DNA of 64,000 bases from Alnus glutinosa (Eukaryota > Streptophyta > Magnoliopsida > Fagales > Betulaceae). Positions 46,902-59,946 of this stretch are shown here, piece after piece. The DNA lies in contig NC_084889.1 in NCBI RefSeq assembly GCF_958979055.1, forward strand, positions 8,053,761-8,117,760, written 5' to 3'. Both the position numbers and the translations under genes were made by a program. The first letter of the stretch is position 1. Each line of letters opens with the position of its first letter. The notes under the pieces are model-generated. The model worked only from the letters and a program-made list of their open reading frames with translations. It searched no databases and had not been told where the DNA came from.

Positions 46902-49900
46902 ATGGCGACTGAAATGGGTTCGGGGTCGAGAAGCTGGATTGACTCGTACAAGGGTATGTCGTCGGACAACATCAAGGGATTGGTCTTGGCTCTCTCTTCC
47001 AGCATCTTCATTGGGGCCAGCTTCATTGTCAAGAAGAAGGGCTTGAAGAAAGCTGGCGCGTGCGGGGTCAGGGCAGGTTTGGGCGTTTTCTCTTTGATTT
47101 TGAGTTCAGTTGCATGTTCATTTCTACTTTTTTTTGGGGATAATGTTTGATGTGGGCTTCTTCGGGTAGACTTCGATGGGGCTTAGTTGTTTTGATAGCC
47201 ACTTCAATGAAACCAGTTGAAAGGAGATGGGTTGATCTGCATTTTCCTATTTCGTATTGGGTTTGTGTTTACTGTGAATTTTATTACAATGCTTTGCTGC
47301 AGCATTTGAGAGAAATGAACAATTATGTTAATGTAGATGGGGTATAACTGTTCTACACTCACGTTATGATTTTGGATTCAAAATTGATAAAACTTGAAGG
47401 GCTTTTATTTGGGTATTTGGTATGTTTTGATGGGTGTCCTTTTATGTTTTCGTTGTGGAAGCTTTAGAGTTCTTACTAGGACTGCGTGCCTCGGCAGAAG
47501 TTCAGCATTATGTGATGTTACTAACTTTTTTATTTTACTTTTATATATACATTTCTTTCATTGAGACACACGTGCTCAGTATTGGACACTAGATCACTTA
47601 GTCACAATGAATGTTATTTTAGTATCTTTAGGCTTGTGCAGAATCCATTAGGTTTTAGCTCGTTAACCAAATCTGACTGGTTTTGCAAAGCTAAACACTG
47701 GTACGAAGGAAACTACTTGTAATGAACAATTGTAGTGAATTTTGCACGTGTATTAGTGTCTGATTTCTCTTTCCAGTTCTTGCATTCTTGTCTGCTCAAG
47801 TCACAAAATGCCTCACGTATTTGGATGCCATGAGATTGATTTTACTTTTATGCCTGCCATGTATTGAATGTTTTGCCATAGTGTTTCAGTATGTGTTAAC
47901 AGTGTGGAGTTATTAAATCTTCTGATACTTGTTGCAGGTGTTGGAGGCTATTCTTATCTGTATGAGCCGCTTTGGTGGGTTGGCATGATAACAAGTGAGT
48001 CTGCTAAATGGGTTACACTGGTTATGCTATATTAGATGTCCATGTAAGAATTCAGTTCGCCAACTTTTGAGTATTGATTTTGCTAACTTTAATCAATTTA
48101 GTGTATCACATAAGTGTTTTGGAATTATAAGCATGGTAAATGAGCATTTGAAAACATAATTTTTCTCTTGAAACTAATGCCACTGCTGGTTGTCAAGCAA
48201 TGTGTATCGTAGAGACATTCTCTGTGAATTTGGTGCATGGATTGCATAAGTAGTGGTATCACGCATTACACTTGGCGCATCGAGAAATAATCACCTGGGT
48301 TTATGGCTGAATGTTTGTAAAATTTGTAGTACTCCTAACATCCAAGAACTTCTTCATTGCTGAATAGTACAAGGGAGGAGACATCCTAAAGAGGCTATCT
48401 GGAAAGTTATTCCTGCCCTCTTAATGTGGAGCATTTGGAGAGAAAGGAATCGTCGTATTTTCGAGGATAGTGAGACAAATGTGCTATTTCTAAAATCTTA
48501 TTTTTTGAGATGTCTCTTGGGTTGGGTTCTTGTTAATGTTCCTAACTTTGTCTCTACAAATTTGGTTGCTTTGATTAGCTTTTTACATTGTAGCAGCTTA
48601 TAGGGTTGAGTCCCTATTGTATACTTTTCGTGTACTTAACCCTTTTTCTTTTTCTCAATAAGATCTGAATTATTCATAAAAAAAAAAATTATTAAAAGCG
48701 AAAAGCGCTATTCAGGTACACAAGGAGTATAAAGGAGAAACACCTTTAGGTATCTTATCAGATGCTTTCTCTAAATCGATAAAAAGCTATATGTAGAGCT
48801 TTACACACTTCTCTATATTTCTCCATTGGATGCCTAAATAAGAAAATAGGTTCAACAGCTGAGCATTTTGGCATAAGCCCATTTTTTTTTTTTAAGTAAA
48901 CGAGGTATCATTGAAAAGCACAGAAAGCACATCCCAAGTACACAGGAAAAAACCAAATGATTCTCCGATAATATTGTGTCCTGTCTTAACCTATACTTAA
49001 TCACTTTCTCTCAGTGTTTCATTGCATGACTTATAAGTTTAATCCCACATTGATTTGTGCAACTTTAGATTTTTTTTCTTGTATGTAGGTATCAAAGTGC
49101 TTTCCTTCCACTCATCAGGCATTTTATCAGCACTTAAAATCTTGTTGAAAAGATTAGTCAACCATCTTATACCCATTTCATCCAAGGTTTCCTTTTCTGG
49201 AAATCATGTTAATTCTTTTTTTTTATCCCCCCAACGGAAGAATCTTCTGTTCATTTTACTTTTTAAGAAAATTTATCACTCTTATTCCAAACCAGAAAAA
49301 AGAAAGAAAGAGAAATGCCATTGAAAAAAGTAATAAAATAAAATGAAATGAAATAAAAAGGTTGATTTGTTCAATTTTATTTGTGAATAATCAAACAGTC
49401 ATCCTATAATTGTTACTGAAGGTTGGTGCTTCTATATTTCCTGTAATTTGCTGATCAAAATTACACATTTTCCGGTTTAATATGTGGATTTCTATATCTT
49501 ACACACAAGAAAATTCCATTATTATCCAAAAGCTGCAAGTGAAAAACTTTCTTCTGTCTTTTCCTCTTCTAAAGTGGGTTTTTCATTTATTTTCTAGTGG
49601 CTGAAAATGATATTACTTGTTGCTGTGTACATCATTTTCCACTGTTTTCTTTTGATTTCATTTTACTATTGGCATTTCTCAATGCCATATATTTTTTCCA
49701 ACTTCTTCATTCTTTTTTTTTGCTATATACGTACAAGCATTTCTAATCATTATGAAGCCTGCAACTTGCCTTTGAAATTTTTAGTGCAAAAGTTTGATTG
49801 CAATATATGCATCCTAATTTGATAATGTCATTGTGGCAGTGATTGTCGGGGAAATTGCTAATTTTGCAGCGTATGCATTTGCACCAGCTATTCTTGTCAC

Positions 49901-50597
49901 CCCTCTTGGTGCACTCAGTATTATTATCAGGTAAGAGGAAAGTCTTGTATGGTTACTTGTCTTAATTTTTACTGATTTTAACTGCTATACTGTCTTACAG
50001 TGCTGCTCTTGCACGGGTAATATTGCGGGAGAAACTGCACATTTTCGGGGTTCTTGGTTGTGCTCTTTGTGTTGTGGGTTCTACCACAATTGTTCTACAC
50101 GCTCCTCAAGAACGTGAGATTGAGTCTGTTACGGAAGTATGGGATCTTGCAACGGAGCCAGGTATACATTTACATTTAGGAAAAAAAAGTGCAAATTCTT
50201 TTATCTATTAATGTAATTTGATATTACATCTTGCACAATCATAATTTAAAAAGTTTAACCTAACCATGTTGTAAACCTAATAAGTTCATTATTTTATTTG
50301 TGACCTGCAGCTTTTCTTTTGTATGCGTCCTTGGTGATAGCTGCGGTTTTCATCATCATAATCTATTTTGTGCCACAGTATGGCCAGACGCATGTAATGG
50401 TGTACATTGGGGTTTGTTCACTTGTGGGCTCGTTGTCGGTATGTAGTCAGTTGTTACTCTCATTGTGAAAGATGCTAATGTGCAGTGTTCTGCACAAAGT
50501 TACATCCTGTCAAACCACAATTACCGTAGTTGTCCTCTATTTTGAAATCAAGGGTGGAGATGTAACTTTGTGCAGACTATGTGAGAATATTCTGAAA

Positions 50598-50637
<40 letters not shown>

Positions 50638-53600
50638 TTTTCTCTCTATGGGTTTTGCCATTCTTTCAAATTTATCTGTTGTTAAGGTAACATCAACAAA
50701 CACTTTGACAGGTCATGAGTGTTAAAGCACTTGGAATTGCTCTAAAGTTAACATTCTCTGGGATGAATCAGTTGGTATATCCCCAAACGTGGGCATTTAC
50801 TGTGGTTGTGATTACTTGTGTGATCACTCAAATGAATTATTTAAACAAGGTAATGCACATCTTCGCAGAAAGAGAATTCAATTTTTCCTTTACTATTTAC
50901 TATTGATTCCTTCAAACTTAAGGATGCTGCCTTTTTCTGCCATGTTTTTGGTATAAGAGGCGCACTTGTGATATGTGTGAACTTTGTTTTTGTATGGTTA
51001 ACAATCATTAAGGGTGGCTGTCATCACTATAAGTTGTGTGATCATCATTACAAATTAAATGTAAAAACAATGCCATTTCATTAAATTTTAATTATTCAAT
51101 ACTGTATCACTTGTAGTGGCAATGGCTACTGTGTTTTGGATGGGGAAATTACAGAAGTGATCATTTGTACATTAAAATGGCATGTACTAAGCAGCAATCT
51201 CTCAATATCCTTAGGTCATCTAAGTACTCCCAAATTGTTCACTAATTTTATGCTACAGCAGCATTGGAATTCCGTAGTGTAATTTTAACTTGAGTACACA
51301 AATTAATGTATTAAGATCATAATACCTTTTAAGATTGATGTATTGTGAAAAAACTGAAATTGCTAGTTCTGATCTATAGAGTACTTTCTTTTCTATTGGT
51401 TCAAAATCTGACAGTTATAGACACCAGAGTCAATGGTGTCTAGTAGGGCAGAAATGTTTTTATAATGCCATTTATTCTGTTGGGATGCTAATATACTATT
51501 GATCAGGTTTCTTGGATCTACTATTCTGATCTATCACTACTACAGTGATGCTAAGACTGCCCATTAGAGAAGAGAAATGTGGTTTTGCCTATGATAAGTT
51601 GAAATATGATAATCAGTGATAATGTTCAGTGAAAATTTTGTCAAATGTCATCTGTTTCATTGACAATTGCTTTGATTTTCATAGATCATGAACCTTTTAG
51701 CTGAGTTGTGCCTTGTAAGAGAATGGTTTATATACTTATTACTTATCAAAAAAAGAGAATGGTTTATATACTCAAGAGGAAAAAAAAGAAAAAAGAAAAC
51801 ATAATATGAACTCAACTTAGGTTGTGTTCTGTTTTAGTGCTTGTGGTAGTTTAAGGTTTCGTACTGGAAATGTTTCTTAATATTGTCTTTTAATTGCAGG
51901 CTCTTGATACATTCAATACAGCTGTTGTATCACCTATATACTATGTGATGTTTACATCGTTAACTATTCTGGCTAGTGTAATCATGTTTAAGGTAATTTC
52001 TGTCTTCTTTTTTTTAAATGGTATAAGAATATTTGTTTGATTAGATTTATGGCAAGCTGCTACTGTTAACAATTAATGCTTGCAGTAAACATTAGATTTA
52101 TTTGAGAAAAATATTTGCATTTAATGTTAGCTTAACCAAGTGCATGCTAGTTCTGCATAAAGTGCTTTTGTATGCTACTCAGCTGGAAGGGATGACATCC
52201 TCGTATTTGAAATGAAGAAAATCTTGAAGGGAAAAAAATAACTCAAATATTAGAGGTAGTTGTAAAGTTAACAGGGCAAGGAGGTGTCGATGATAAAAGA
52301 ATCAAAAGGAAAATAGACAGAGATGTCAATTTAGTTGTAGTGACGTTGATTTATGAAACTGATGCTTTGCTGACTTTTGGTGTGTATAAGATTGAAATTT
52401 GTGGCATTGGAGAAGCCTCAGATTGTTTTGCTTGAAGCACCATCAAATTTTTCAAAACAACACATAGGAATGTGGCTATACTGGTGGGCGTCATCATTAA
52501 ACTGGCAATAAAATGAACGCTATTGTATCTTTTGTTCACTTCAAATGAGTCTCTACAAGTTTACTTTTTTATGTTCCAAATTTTGATTCTCAGAAAGTTT
52601 CTTTTGTTTTTCGTTAGTACAAAAAATGAATAGGTCTTAGTCTCTAGTACTCCAGTCAAAATTAGGGACATTTAATCCATGACCACCGCAATATGAAAAA
52701 AAGAAAAAGGAAAAAAGAGAGAAGAAGATACAGTGTATGGAAGAATAAAGATTGAATCTCCTCCAAAGTCTTTTCACGGTTCTCAAAACTTTTGTTATTC
52801 CTTTCCCTCCATAGACACTATGAAAGGCACGAAAGTATCATCTTCCACACATCAGCACTCCAAGTCCACCAACAAGCATACAGGTCAACTACTCATCTAG
52901 GCATAACTCAAGACAGCCCAAATCGACTGAAGAATACATTCCAAATGGCACTGGCCACCTCACAATGGATAAGAAGATGGTCTACGGACTTCCCTTTCAT
53001 TTTACACATGCAACACCTATCGACCACAATGAGGTGCAACTTCCTAAGGTTATCTATGGTAAGCATCTTTCTCTAGGCTGCCTACCAAGCAAAAAATGCC
53101 GCCCTCAAAGGAACCTTAGTTCGCCAAACACTCTTTCACGAGAAACGAAAGCCATCATTACCACCCATGATAATGTAGAAAGATTTGACAGCAAACATCC
53201 CTCTTTTGGACGGGACCCACCACAACTTGTCTTCACCTTCTTGTCTTACTCTAACTAAATACAACACCCTGAAGAACGAGGCAAAGACATCCACCTCCTA
53301 ATCACGAGCCGCTCTAGCAAAGTTCACGTTCCGCTGAATGGAGCCATCAGAAAGCTCCAAGAGAGTCGCAACATTGCATCCTTTGCACACACAATACCAA
53401 ATAAATTTAGGAAGGTATCCTTAAGGGCCCTATCCCCACACCATAGGTCATGCTATAATCTAACATTGGAGCTATCGCCCACTTCAAATCTGGTATGACT
53501 TGAAAACTTCCCCCAACCCTTCCTAATATTCTTCCATAACCCCAACTACTAGACATCAATATTTGTCTTTGATTTGGCACCAACTACCCTAGTTTTTTTG

Positions 53601-56600
53601 GGTTGACTTTTTAACACCTTTCAAAGTTGAGTTTGCTGTTTCTTTTGATTTTTCTTCTTTTGGTTGCAAAGATGTCGATAACAAAACCTTTAAAAGTATT
53701 TCTATGTTGAAAATTGAGCATGATTGACTAGAGCTTCAACTTGGGAAGGTAAAAAAGACTTGGGATGTCAAAATACAATGTTTATTTATTTATTTTTATA
53801 ATTTGAGAGTGATTATGTAATCTGCAAAAAATACACTTCAAAGTGACTATATAACAATAATAAAAAAATAAATAGTATTTATATGCATTTGATTGCTTTC
53901 TTCTATCGTAAGAGGAATAGTATCTTATTGTTTATTGTTTTGTATTTGTTTGAAACTCCTCTCTTTTTAAGTGCTAAAATTGTTACACGTCAGAAGTTCC
54001 AGTGTCAAATATGGAAAAGATATGATGGAAGTGTTGGTTTTGATGTAAGACTAATGATGGTTTTGCTACAATTGAGACAGTATTTGGATTTCAGTGCTTG
54101 GTTTCTTTTTACGATGTTATTTGGGAACTGTTTTCTTGCATGCAGTTCACTCATTGCAATTACAAATTTGAACCCCCCCCCCCCCCCAACAAAAAAAAGG
54201 AAAAAAAAAAGTAAAAGAAATAAGCGAGGAAAAAAACACATAATGCAAGAAATATATTTAGGATGTGGGAGTAGAAATCTGCTCTCTGAAATAGTAGAAA
54301 TGAAGCAGGAAAACATCTTTGTCATCTCCAGGAAATTTTCAGCATTGGATGAATGAGAACAATAGGGCTAGTTACCGACCTCTTTTGATCGGAATTGGGT
54401 GGTTTTCAAATTCCAACCTGAGGGGGGTCAGAAACGGAATTTAATTATGAGTGGAGCTGAATGGTATTGATTTCCGTGCATAGTCAGAATGGGTCAGCTA
54501 AGTATTCAGGTTTACCATCGGGTATGCGTCACAATGATGGTTCTCGTTGGCGCTGACTTTGACTTGGCTCCTTACCTGTCTTCTCGATATGATCTCAGAG
54601 ATCATGGAGAACAGGTGGTTCAAAAACATCAAATTTTATATAGAGGATGATAGGCTCTGCAATGTTGTGGAGGCGGAGGGTGCAGAGGATGCAAATTTGA
54701 TCTTGAACCAGTCTGAATTGAAATCAGAATCTGGGTTTGAGACGAGTTGGAGTTGGAGTAGGAGGGCAAGCACATTGCTGAGACCCGTGAGCTTGATCGT
54801 GTTTGACATCGTATTGTTCTCACACGGGTTCAATCTCTCTGGGTTGTTTGAGGAGGGAGGGGAGGAGGCAAGGTTTGTATCGGGTGTGCCGGTGTCAAAG
54901 AACATGTTGAAGCTGGAGGAGATAGCGAGGCTGGTGAGCTTCACGGTGAGGGTGGACTGCTGGGTGAGCTTGGAGGGGTCGAGGGAGGGCGTGAAAGGAC
55001 TGCTAACCTTTGCAATGGAGATAAACATATGTAGTTCAATTAGCTGAGGACAACACCTTATGAGGTAGAGGTCATTAGTTCGAATTCCCTTTGGGGCTAA
55101 TTACTTATCAAATATGTATATGTGTGTGTGTCTATGTATATATCTCACTAATTTTATATTTGTTTTAATTTTTATTATAACCTTGGGTTGGGTTGGAATT
55201 CAGTTTTTTTTTTTTTTTTTTAAAAAAATGGATTCCGAATTCTGACCTGACCTGGTTGGAATTTGAAATCCTGTTACCGATCCTAAACCAAGGCCTAGCG
55301 AGAGCCTACCAGGTGGCTTGGCTCGGGTTGGTAACCTTAGGCCTGGTCGGTATTGGGCGGGTTTTGCCCAACCCTAGAGAACAATGCAAAGTGCATTGGA
55401 AACAGCATTTGTAATGAATATATGGAGTCAAGGATTCATAATGCATCTAGATTTTTGAATAATTATGGTTTTTGAACTACCTATACAAGAGGTATTATTG
55501 GGGCTATAATCAAGTAGAGCTGAATATTGGCTGTTCACACTCAGCTCGCTACATTTAGGAAATGTTTAGACCTGGTTGAGCTTCAACTGAGTTTGACTAA
55601 GTGTGTTTGTACTTGGCTCGACCTTGCCTAGCCAAACTTGAGCTTGGCTTCTCAAAAAGCTTGGCTCTTCATATTTCATCAGAAACTTAGGTGTAAACAA
55701 AAACCAAACACCTTACTGTACATTTTGTTGAAGGTTTAGATAGAGAAATTTGAGAGAGATTCAAGATTGGAAGAGAGAAATTACTTATCTAAGCAATCTC
55801 ACAGATAAGCTAAATACTAAAAGAGAAGTGGGAAATATCTGCACAAATCTCATACAACTGAAATAATAGAAGGAAAAAAAAAAGAAAGAAACCGAAATAA
55901 TAATCCCTGCTTGATGAAGTTAATAAGGTTTTTTTTTTGTTTTTTTTTGTTTTTTGATAAGTAATAAAACTTTTATTAATAAGGTTTTAAATGTGTGGCC
56001 AGTATTCTTGCCGTGGTGGGTACCAAATTGGGCTTGCTGTCTTCCATTTATACGCTCCATACTAGCATTAAATACAAAACCCAATTTTCACAGGTCCTAC
56101 CGAGCTGAGCATGGGCCTGCTTTTGTTTGGCTTGTTAAAGGAAACAAGTTGTATATTTAAAGCTTGAGCTCAGCTCATTTTATAAATTAATGGTCTGGAA
56201 CAAGCCTATTATCGAGCTTAGCCCATCTTGGTACGTTTACAGCCCTAGGTACTATCTTTGGTTTCTTAGTAGTATTTTAATATTTTAAACTTCTGGATTA
56301 GATTCCTATTAGTTTATTGACTATTGGAAGAAAAAAACTAATTATTATGGTTGTAAACTTTTGGCAGCACAATTTCATAGAGGGATGAATTGGGAAAAAG
56401 GAAGTATGGATTTGTGTAGCAATTCAACTTTAAAGCATGCTATTTACTTTGGAGGTGTGCTTCCAGCTTTCAGTTTTCCGAGGCACTTGTAACTATTCTT
56501 ACATGTAATCTACTCATGACAAAGCAGCAAACGACTGATCGTCTTTATGTTATTCTGATTACAACTAATTCTTAGTAACTTGATAGAACTGAGGAAGTTT

Positions 56601-57278
56601 TGTTCTACATTGGTTGGTTTATTTTGAATGCATCTGGTGGGTATTTAGTATTTACCCAAACAATGTTGATTGGTCAGTTAGGAAGAGGACAAAAAATTAT
56701 AGCTGTGCTGGTTAGATTGCAGAAAGTCCTGGTGATCAGCATATTGAGAAAGGGAATCAGTTACTTATTTTTTTGTCCTCTCTTTTGTTTTTGATAAGTA
56801 CTTTCTCGTGGCATTTGGTACTTATTTTCTCTTTGGGCATAGACATGAATTGAGATTTACAAAATTGTATTCATGAATTTCACATGCTTGGTCTTAATTT
56901 CACTCTTTTCAATTAAGCTTGTTACCGCATTCTTAATCTGTTAAAATAAGGGTGTCGCACTTGTCAATACAGGATTGGGATAGACAAAATCCAACTCAAA
57001 TTGTCACAGAGATGTGTGGATTTGTGACAATCCTTTCTGGAACTTTTCTGCTTCACAAAACAAAGGACATGGTTGATGGTGGGTTTTCAGTGTCTTTCCC
57101 TGCAAATTTACTGTTCTCTTTTGGTTTCCTAGACCATGATCATTGATATGTAAATTGCTCTTCCTTCACAGGTTCATCACCAACCCTCCCGGTGCGCCTT
57201 TCTAAACACATAGAAGAAGATGAATTCGAACTTGAAGGTGGCCCTCTTCGGTGTCAAGAATCCTCGAGATCACAGTAG
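46902..57278 (+). CDS. Probable magnesium transporter, NIPA family
   Basis: Nine exons, 46902-47076, 47938-47994, 49840-49930, 50001-50161, 50311-50438, 50712-50849, 51900-51992, 56973-57078 and 57172-57278, join in frame to 351 aa, the usual size for plant NIPA proteins. These are multi-span membrane proteins (about nine helices) of the DUF803/drug-metabolite transporter group thought to move Mg2+. Hallmarks are [20 protein letters not shown] at the first helix, [33 protein letters not shown] (about 82-101), a helix pair in [19 protein letters not shown], and the C-terminal half with [20 protein letters not shown] and [13 protein letters not shown]. The tail is acidic ([12 protein letters not shown]). 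The start follows a 5' leader with GA/TC-rich runs. Introns 2 (1.8 kb) and 7 (5.0 kb) contain LINE fragments, and intron 7 also has a gene-capturing hAT element. Confidence 0.92.
48330..48690 (+). mobile_element. LINE 3' end with poly-A tail, in NIPA intron 2
   Basis: The plus strand reads ...[18 protein letters not shown]..., the typical end of the zinc-binding region of plant L1 LINEs, then a 3' UTR (tagggttgagtccctattgt) and an A run near 48682. Directly after it, and again near 48883, lie minus-strand tails of the other retroposon family (ttattaaaagcgaaaagcgc; aagtaaacgaggtatcattg). Confidence 0.7.
52690..53400 (-). mobile_element. LINE 3' fragment in NIPA intron 7
   Basis: It is closely related to 20520-20950, for example caaaacttttgttattcctt here against caaaacttctatcattcatt there, and ccaccaacaagcataca in both. 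The same zinc-binding protein region would be read on the minus strand, but with more breaks. It is 5' truncated and non-coding. Confidence 0.7.
54590..55035 (+). pseudogene. Captured CIPK (CBL-interacting protein kinase) C-terminal fragment
   Basis: The open frame covering this stretch reads [20 protein letters not shown] (end of the kinase domain and linker), then [17 protein letters not shown], which corresponds to the NAF/FISL motif that binds CBL calcium sensors but with the Asn-Ala changed to Ile-Val. It goes on to [16 protein letters not shown] and [14 protein letters not shown], the phosphatase-interaction region. The kinase lobes and the true C-terminus are missing. The lack of introns fits the intronless CIPK clade or a retrocopy. 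It sits wholly inside the hAT element and so is probably transposon cargo. Confidence 0.8.
55036..55115 (+). mobile_element. SINE-like fragment with Pol III boxes
   Basis: The sequence tagttcaattagctgagga resembles an A box and agttcgaattccc a B box, about 40 bases apart, as in tRNA-derived SINEs. It follows the CIPK fragment directly within the hAT element. No separate target duplication was found. Confidence 0.45.
55377..56972. other. Rest of NIPA intron 7
   Basis: It contains Gypsy/hAT-like noncoding debris (cttggctcgacc, aacttgagcttggct near 55610-55660 and 56150-56230) and a poly-T-headed retroposon tail near 55930-55985 (gataagtaataaaactttta). No host gene is seen. Confidence 0.4.
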
Positions 57279-58145
57279 TAGATGTATTCTTTGATTCATT
57301 TGTCTGCTGTTATCTATAAGCAATTCATTCTGGAAGAGGAACTGTAGCCATCAACCTGTATTTTTATCAACATATTGGGCTATACCTGTATATTCTTCCT
57401 AAAGAAAGATGAGCAAAGATGGAAGGAAATTCTCCCTGGATTGATAGGAATTTTTGCTTTTGGCTGCTGTCATGCATACAGACAATCCTCGCCCATTTTC
57501 TCCTTGCGAGCCCCACATTGATTTATAGTCTATCTTCACTTCTGTTACAAAGAAATTATGAGAGGCATGATTTGAGATACACAGAACACCATGATTATCT
57601 TCTTGTTCTTTGTTTTTTTCTCCGCCAAAAACAAAGATTGACCATGATTCTTCAAGCATATTTTAGTGGTAGCTCATTATTTTTAAGTTTATTTTCTTTT
57701 ATGACTGCATTAAATAAACCTTTGTTCAAAGGTATCGTTATCCGTCGACCTGGTCTCAGCAACGAACTAGCATAAAACAATAAGAAAAGAAGAGAGCCAA
57801 AGTGTGTTCGTTTTTAAACATTCATATTTGTACTCTCACAAGTGTCTTTTACGGTGGGGTTTGCATTGAAGAAAATGTTTTCTATAGTTTTTACTTGCTT
57901 ATTTTGAAAAATTCAAACAAATATAGTGCCTTATTTGTTAAAAAAGAAGTTAATTTTTACCTTCATACTATAACCATTTTTCCTCTCAGAAGGTTACCCT
58001 TTTGAGCTCATGCATACTGCATTTGCCTTCATGCTATCACCACCATTTTCATCTGAGTAGGTAGTTGCAATATTCGTTAAAAGTAACGGGGTATTTGTGA
58101 GCAAATTTGAAAGGAATTATGAGTTTTCTTTTTCCTTTTCTTTTT
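57279..58145. other. 3' flank of the NIPA gene
   Basis: It probably starts with the NIPA 3' UTR. Short open frames (for example near 57419-57775) show no conserved features. Nothing else is supported. Confidence 0.4.
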
Positions 58146-58624
58146 GGGATAATTTCACAAAAGGATATTGAAGTATTGATCGTTTTGAAAAAATGGTACT
58201 AAACTTCCAAACGTCTCAAACTAGGGTATTCAAGTTTCTAAACGTCTCATTAAAGGGTAATCCGGTAGGATTTACTGTTAAATTTTGTCAAAATTCGCAA
58301 AATACCTTTTTTTTTTTTAGAAAAAAGAAAAAGAAAAAGAAAAAATTGATAGGATTTAAGTGTTGGTCAGAATTTAACGGAATTTGAAAAATACCTTTTC
58401 CTGAATCTTTGAAAATTTTTTTAATTTTTTTTTTTTTTTTTTTTTTAAAAAATAAACACAAAGGTATTTTGAAAATTTGGGCAGGATTTAACAGCAAATC
58501 CTAATGAATTATTCTTTATTGAGACGTTTAGAAATTTGAATACCTTAATTTGAGACGCTTAAAAGTTCAGTACTATTTTTTTAAAACAGTTGATATTTCG
58601 ATACCTTTTTATAAAATTACTCCC
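58146..58624. mobile_element. Fold-back MITE, about 479 bp
   Basis: The left arm (gggataatttcacaaaagga...) and right arm (reverse complement gggagtaattttataaaaag...) match over about 170 bases. Shared parts include gtattcaagtttctaaacgtctca and its inverted partner near 58530. The centre holds two homopolymer-rich stretches. T-rich flanks hide any target duplication. Confidence 0.75.
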
Positions 58625-58942
58625 TTTCCTTTTTAAAAGGGGAATAGGCATGGGAAGCAAGCTACCAACGTAGGATGGCCCCATTGAAATTAATTTTTCA
58701 GGCCAAGCAAAATATATTTATGCCTTCCAAATTGGTTGGCACAGTTGATCCAAAGACTGACAACTTTCTCGGTCATTTTCAGCACCTTCTTTTCTGCTCC
58801 ATCATTAACTCCACCCTCCATACCATGTTACCCAGGACTTCTCCAGTATTCAAATTTCGGGTAGAAGACAACTGGCTTCCTTGGTCAATCCAGCGTAAAT
58901 TTTATAGATTAAAGAAAAGAAAAGAGAGAGAGAAAAAAAAAA

Positions 58943-59265
58943 ACTTCCAAAACATCCGGATAAAACGGCTATATTGTTAGGTTACGAGTGCGATAATTAA
59001 CGCGCGGAGAAAGAGAAGTGAAAATACTTCCAAAAGATCTGGATAAAACAATTATTTTGTTAGGTTACGAGTGCAGAAGTTAACACGTAGAGAAAGAGAA
59101 GTGAAAAACGCTTTCAAAACATCTGGATAAAACAGCTATTTTGCTAGGTTATGAGTGCAACAGTTAACGCGTAAAAAAAGAGAAATGAAAACGCTTTCAA
59201 AAAATTTGGATAAAACGGCTATTTTTGCTAGGTTACAAGTGTGATAATTAAAGCGTGAAGCGAAC
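58943..59265 (+). repeat. Tandem repeat, four copies of about 84 bp
   Basis: The unit cttccaaaacatc-ggataaaac...ttgttaggttacgagtgc...agagaagtgaaaa starts near 58943, 59027, 59110 and 59194. The copies differ by about 10-15%. The array has no reading frame of note. Confidence 0.85.
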
Positions 59266-59277
59266 GGTGATTGATTT

Positions 59278-59296
59278 CATAGAAATGAAGTTGTTT

Positions 59297-59322
<26 letters not shown>
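59278..59322. repeat. (GA)n microsatellite
   Basis: A run of about 13 GA units lies near 59299-59324, just after the 84-bp array. It is a simple repeat with no further interpretation. Confidence 0.7.
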
Positions 59323-59327
<5 letters not shown>

Positions 59328-59946
59328 GTTGTAGAACAGTCCCTTTCAGAGCAATATTGTCAAAGCCACTGTGGAAATATTAGCAGAAGGAGAAGGGATC
59401 CTCCCCTGTCAATCCGGAGGCAGATGAGATGTCCCCATTCCCCTTTTCTAATGGGTTTGGCTGCTTCTACCCAATTGTTGCCAAATCAGCAGAATGAGTT
59501 AATTAACCTACTTCATAAATCAGGACTCATAAGTCATTTTCCAAATTTTGAAAAACTTGTACCATTTGGAGAGAATGTGATTAAAGGTAGCTTAATATTT
59601 CATTCACATGAAATTTAGGTAACCATATTGGGTACCTTTTTTCTTTCTTTCTTGGTACTAAAGATATCTTTAGTTCACTGTTATTATCTTTATCACCCTT
59701 TGTCCTAGTCAACACATTTTAAGCAACAGCAAAAAATATGTTTATATTTTTATTGTTAATTTTAATTTTCAATATTATTCTTTATTTAAACATATACTAT
59801 ATACTTTTAGACAAGGATACTTAATCATTTTTGTTTTTATTGAACTTTGATTAGTTTGAGAGCCGGTTATCACAAAAGTTTAAGTTGATAAGAAATTATG
59901 AATTTAATCACCCAGTATATAAAATATCTAATTGAAATGTGTGGTG

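Larger units (their letters stand above)
54363..55376. mobile_element. Non-autonomous hAT element carrying a CIPK gene fragment
   Basis: An exact 8-bp target duplication, gagaacaa (54355-54362 and 55377-55384), flanks 1,014 bases. The left end reads tagggctagttaccgacc. The right end, as reverse complement, reads tagggttgggcaaaaccc and reaches ataccgacc further in. The 8-bp TSD and TAGGG-type end fit the hAT superfamily. There is no transposase. Inside lie a host gene fragment, a SINE-like tail sequence and a T/A-rich stretch near 55203-55226. Confidence 0.85.

Noticed and set aside
46547-47032. 161-codon minus-strand frame opposite the first NIPA exon
   Set aside because: It is Pro/Ser-rich, lies antisense to the leader and first exon of a well-supported gene, and has no motif of its own.
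53883-54356. 157-codon plus-strand frame before the hAT element
   Set aside because: It crosses a 15-base C run and A-rich low-complexity sequence and shows no protein signature.
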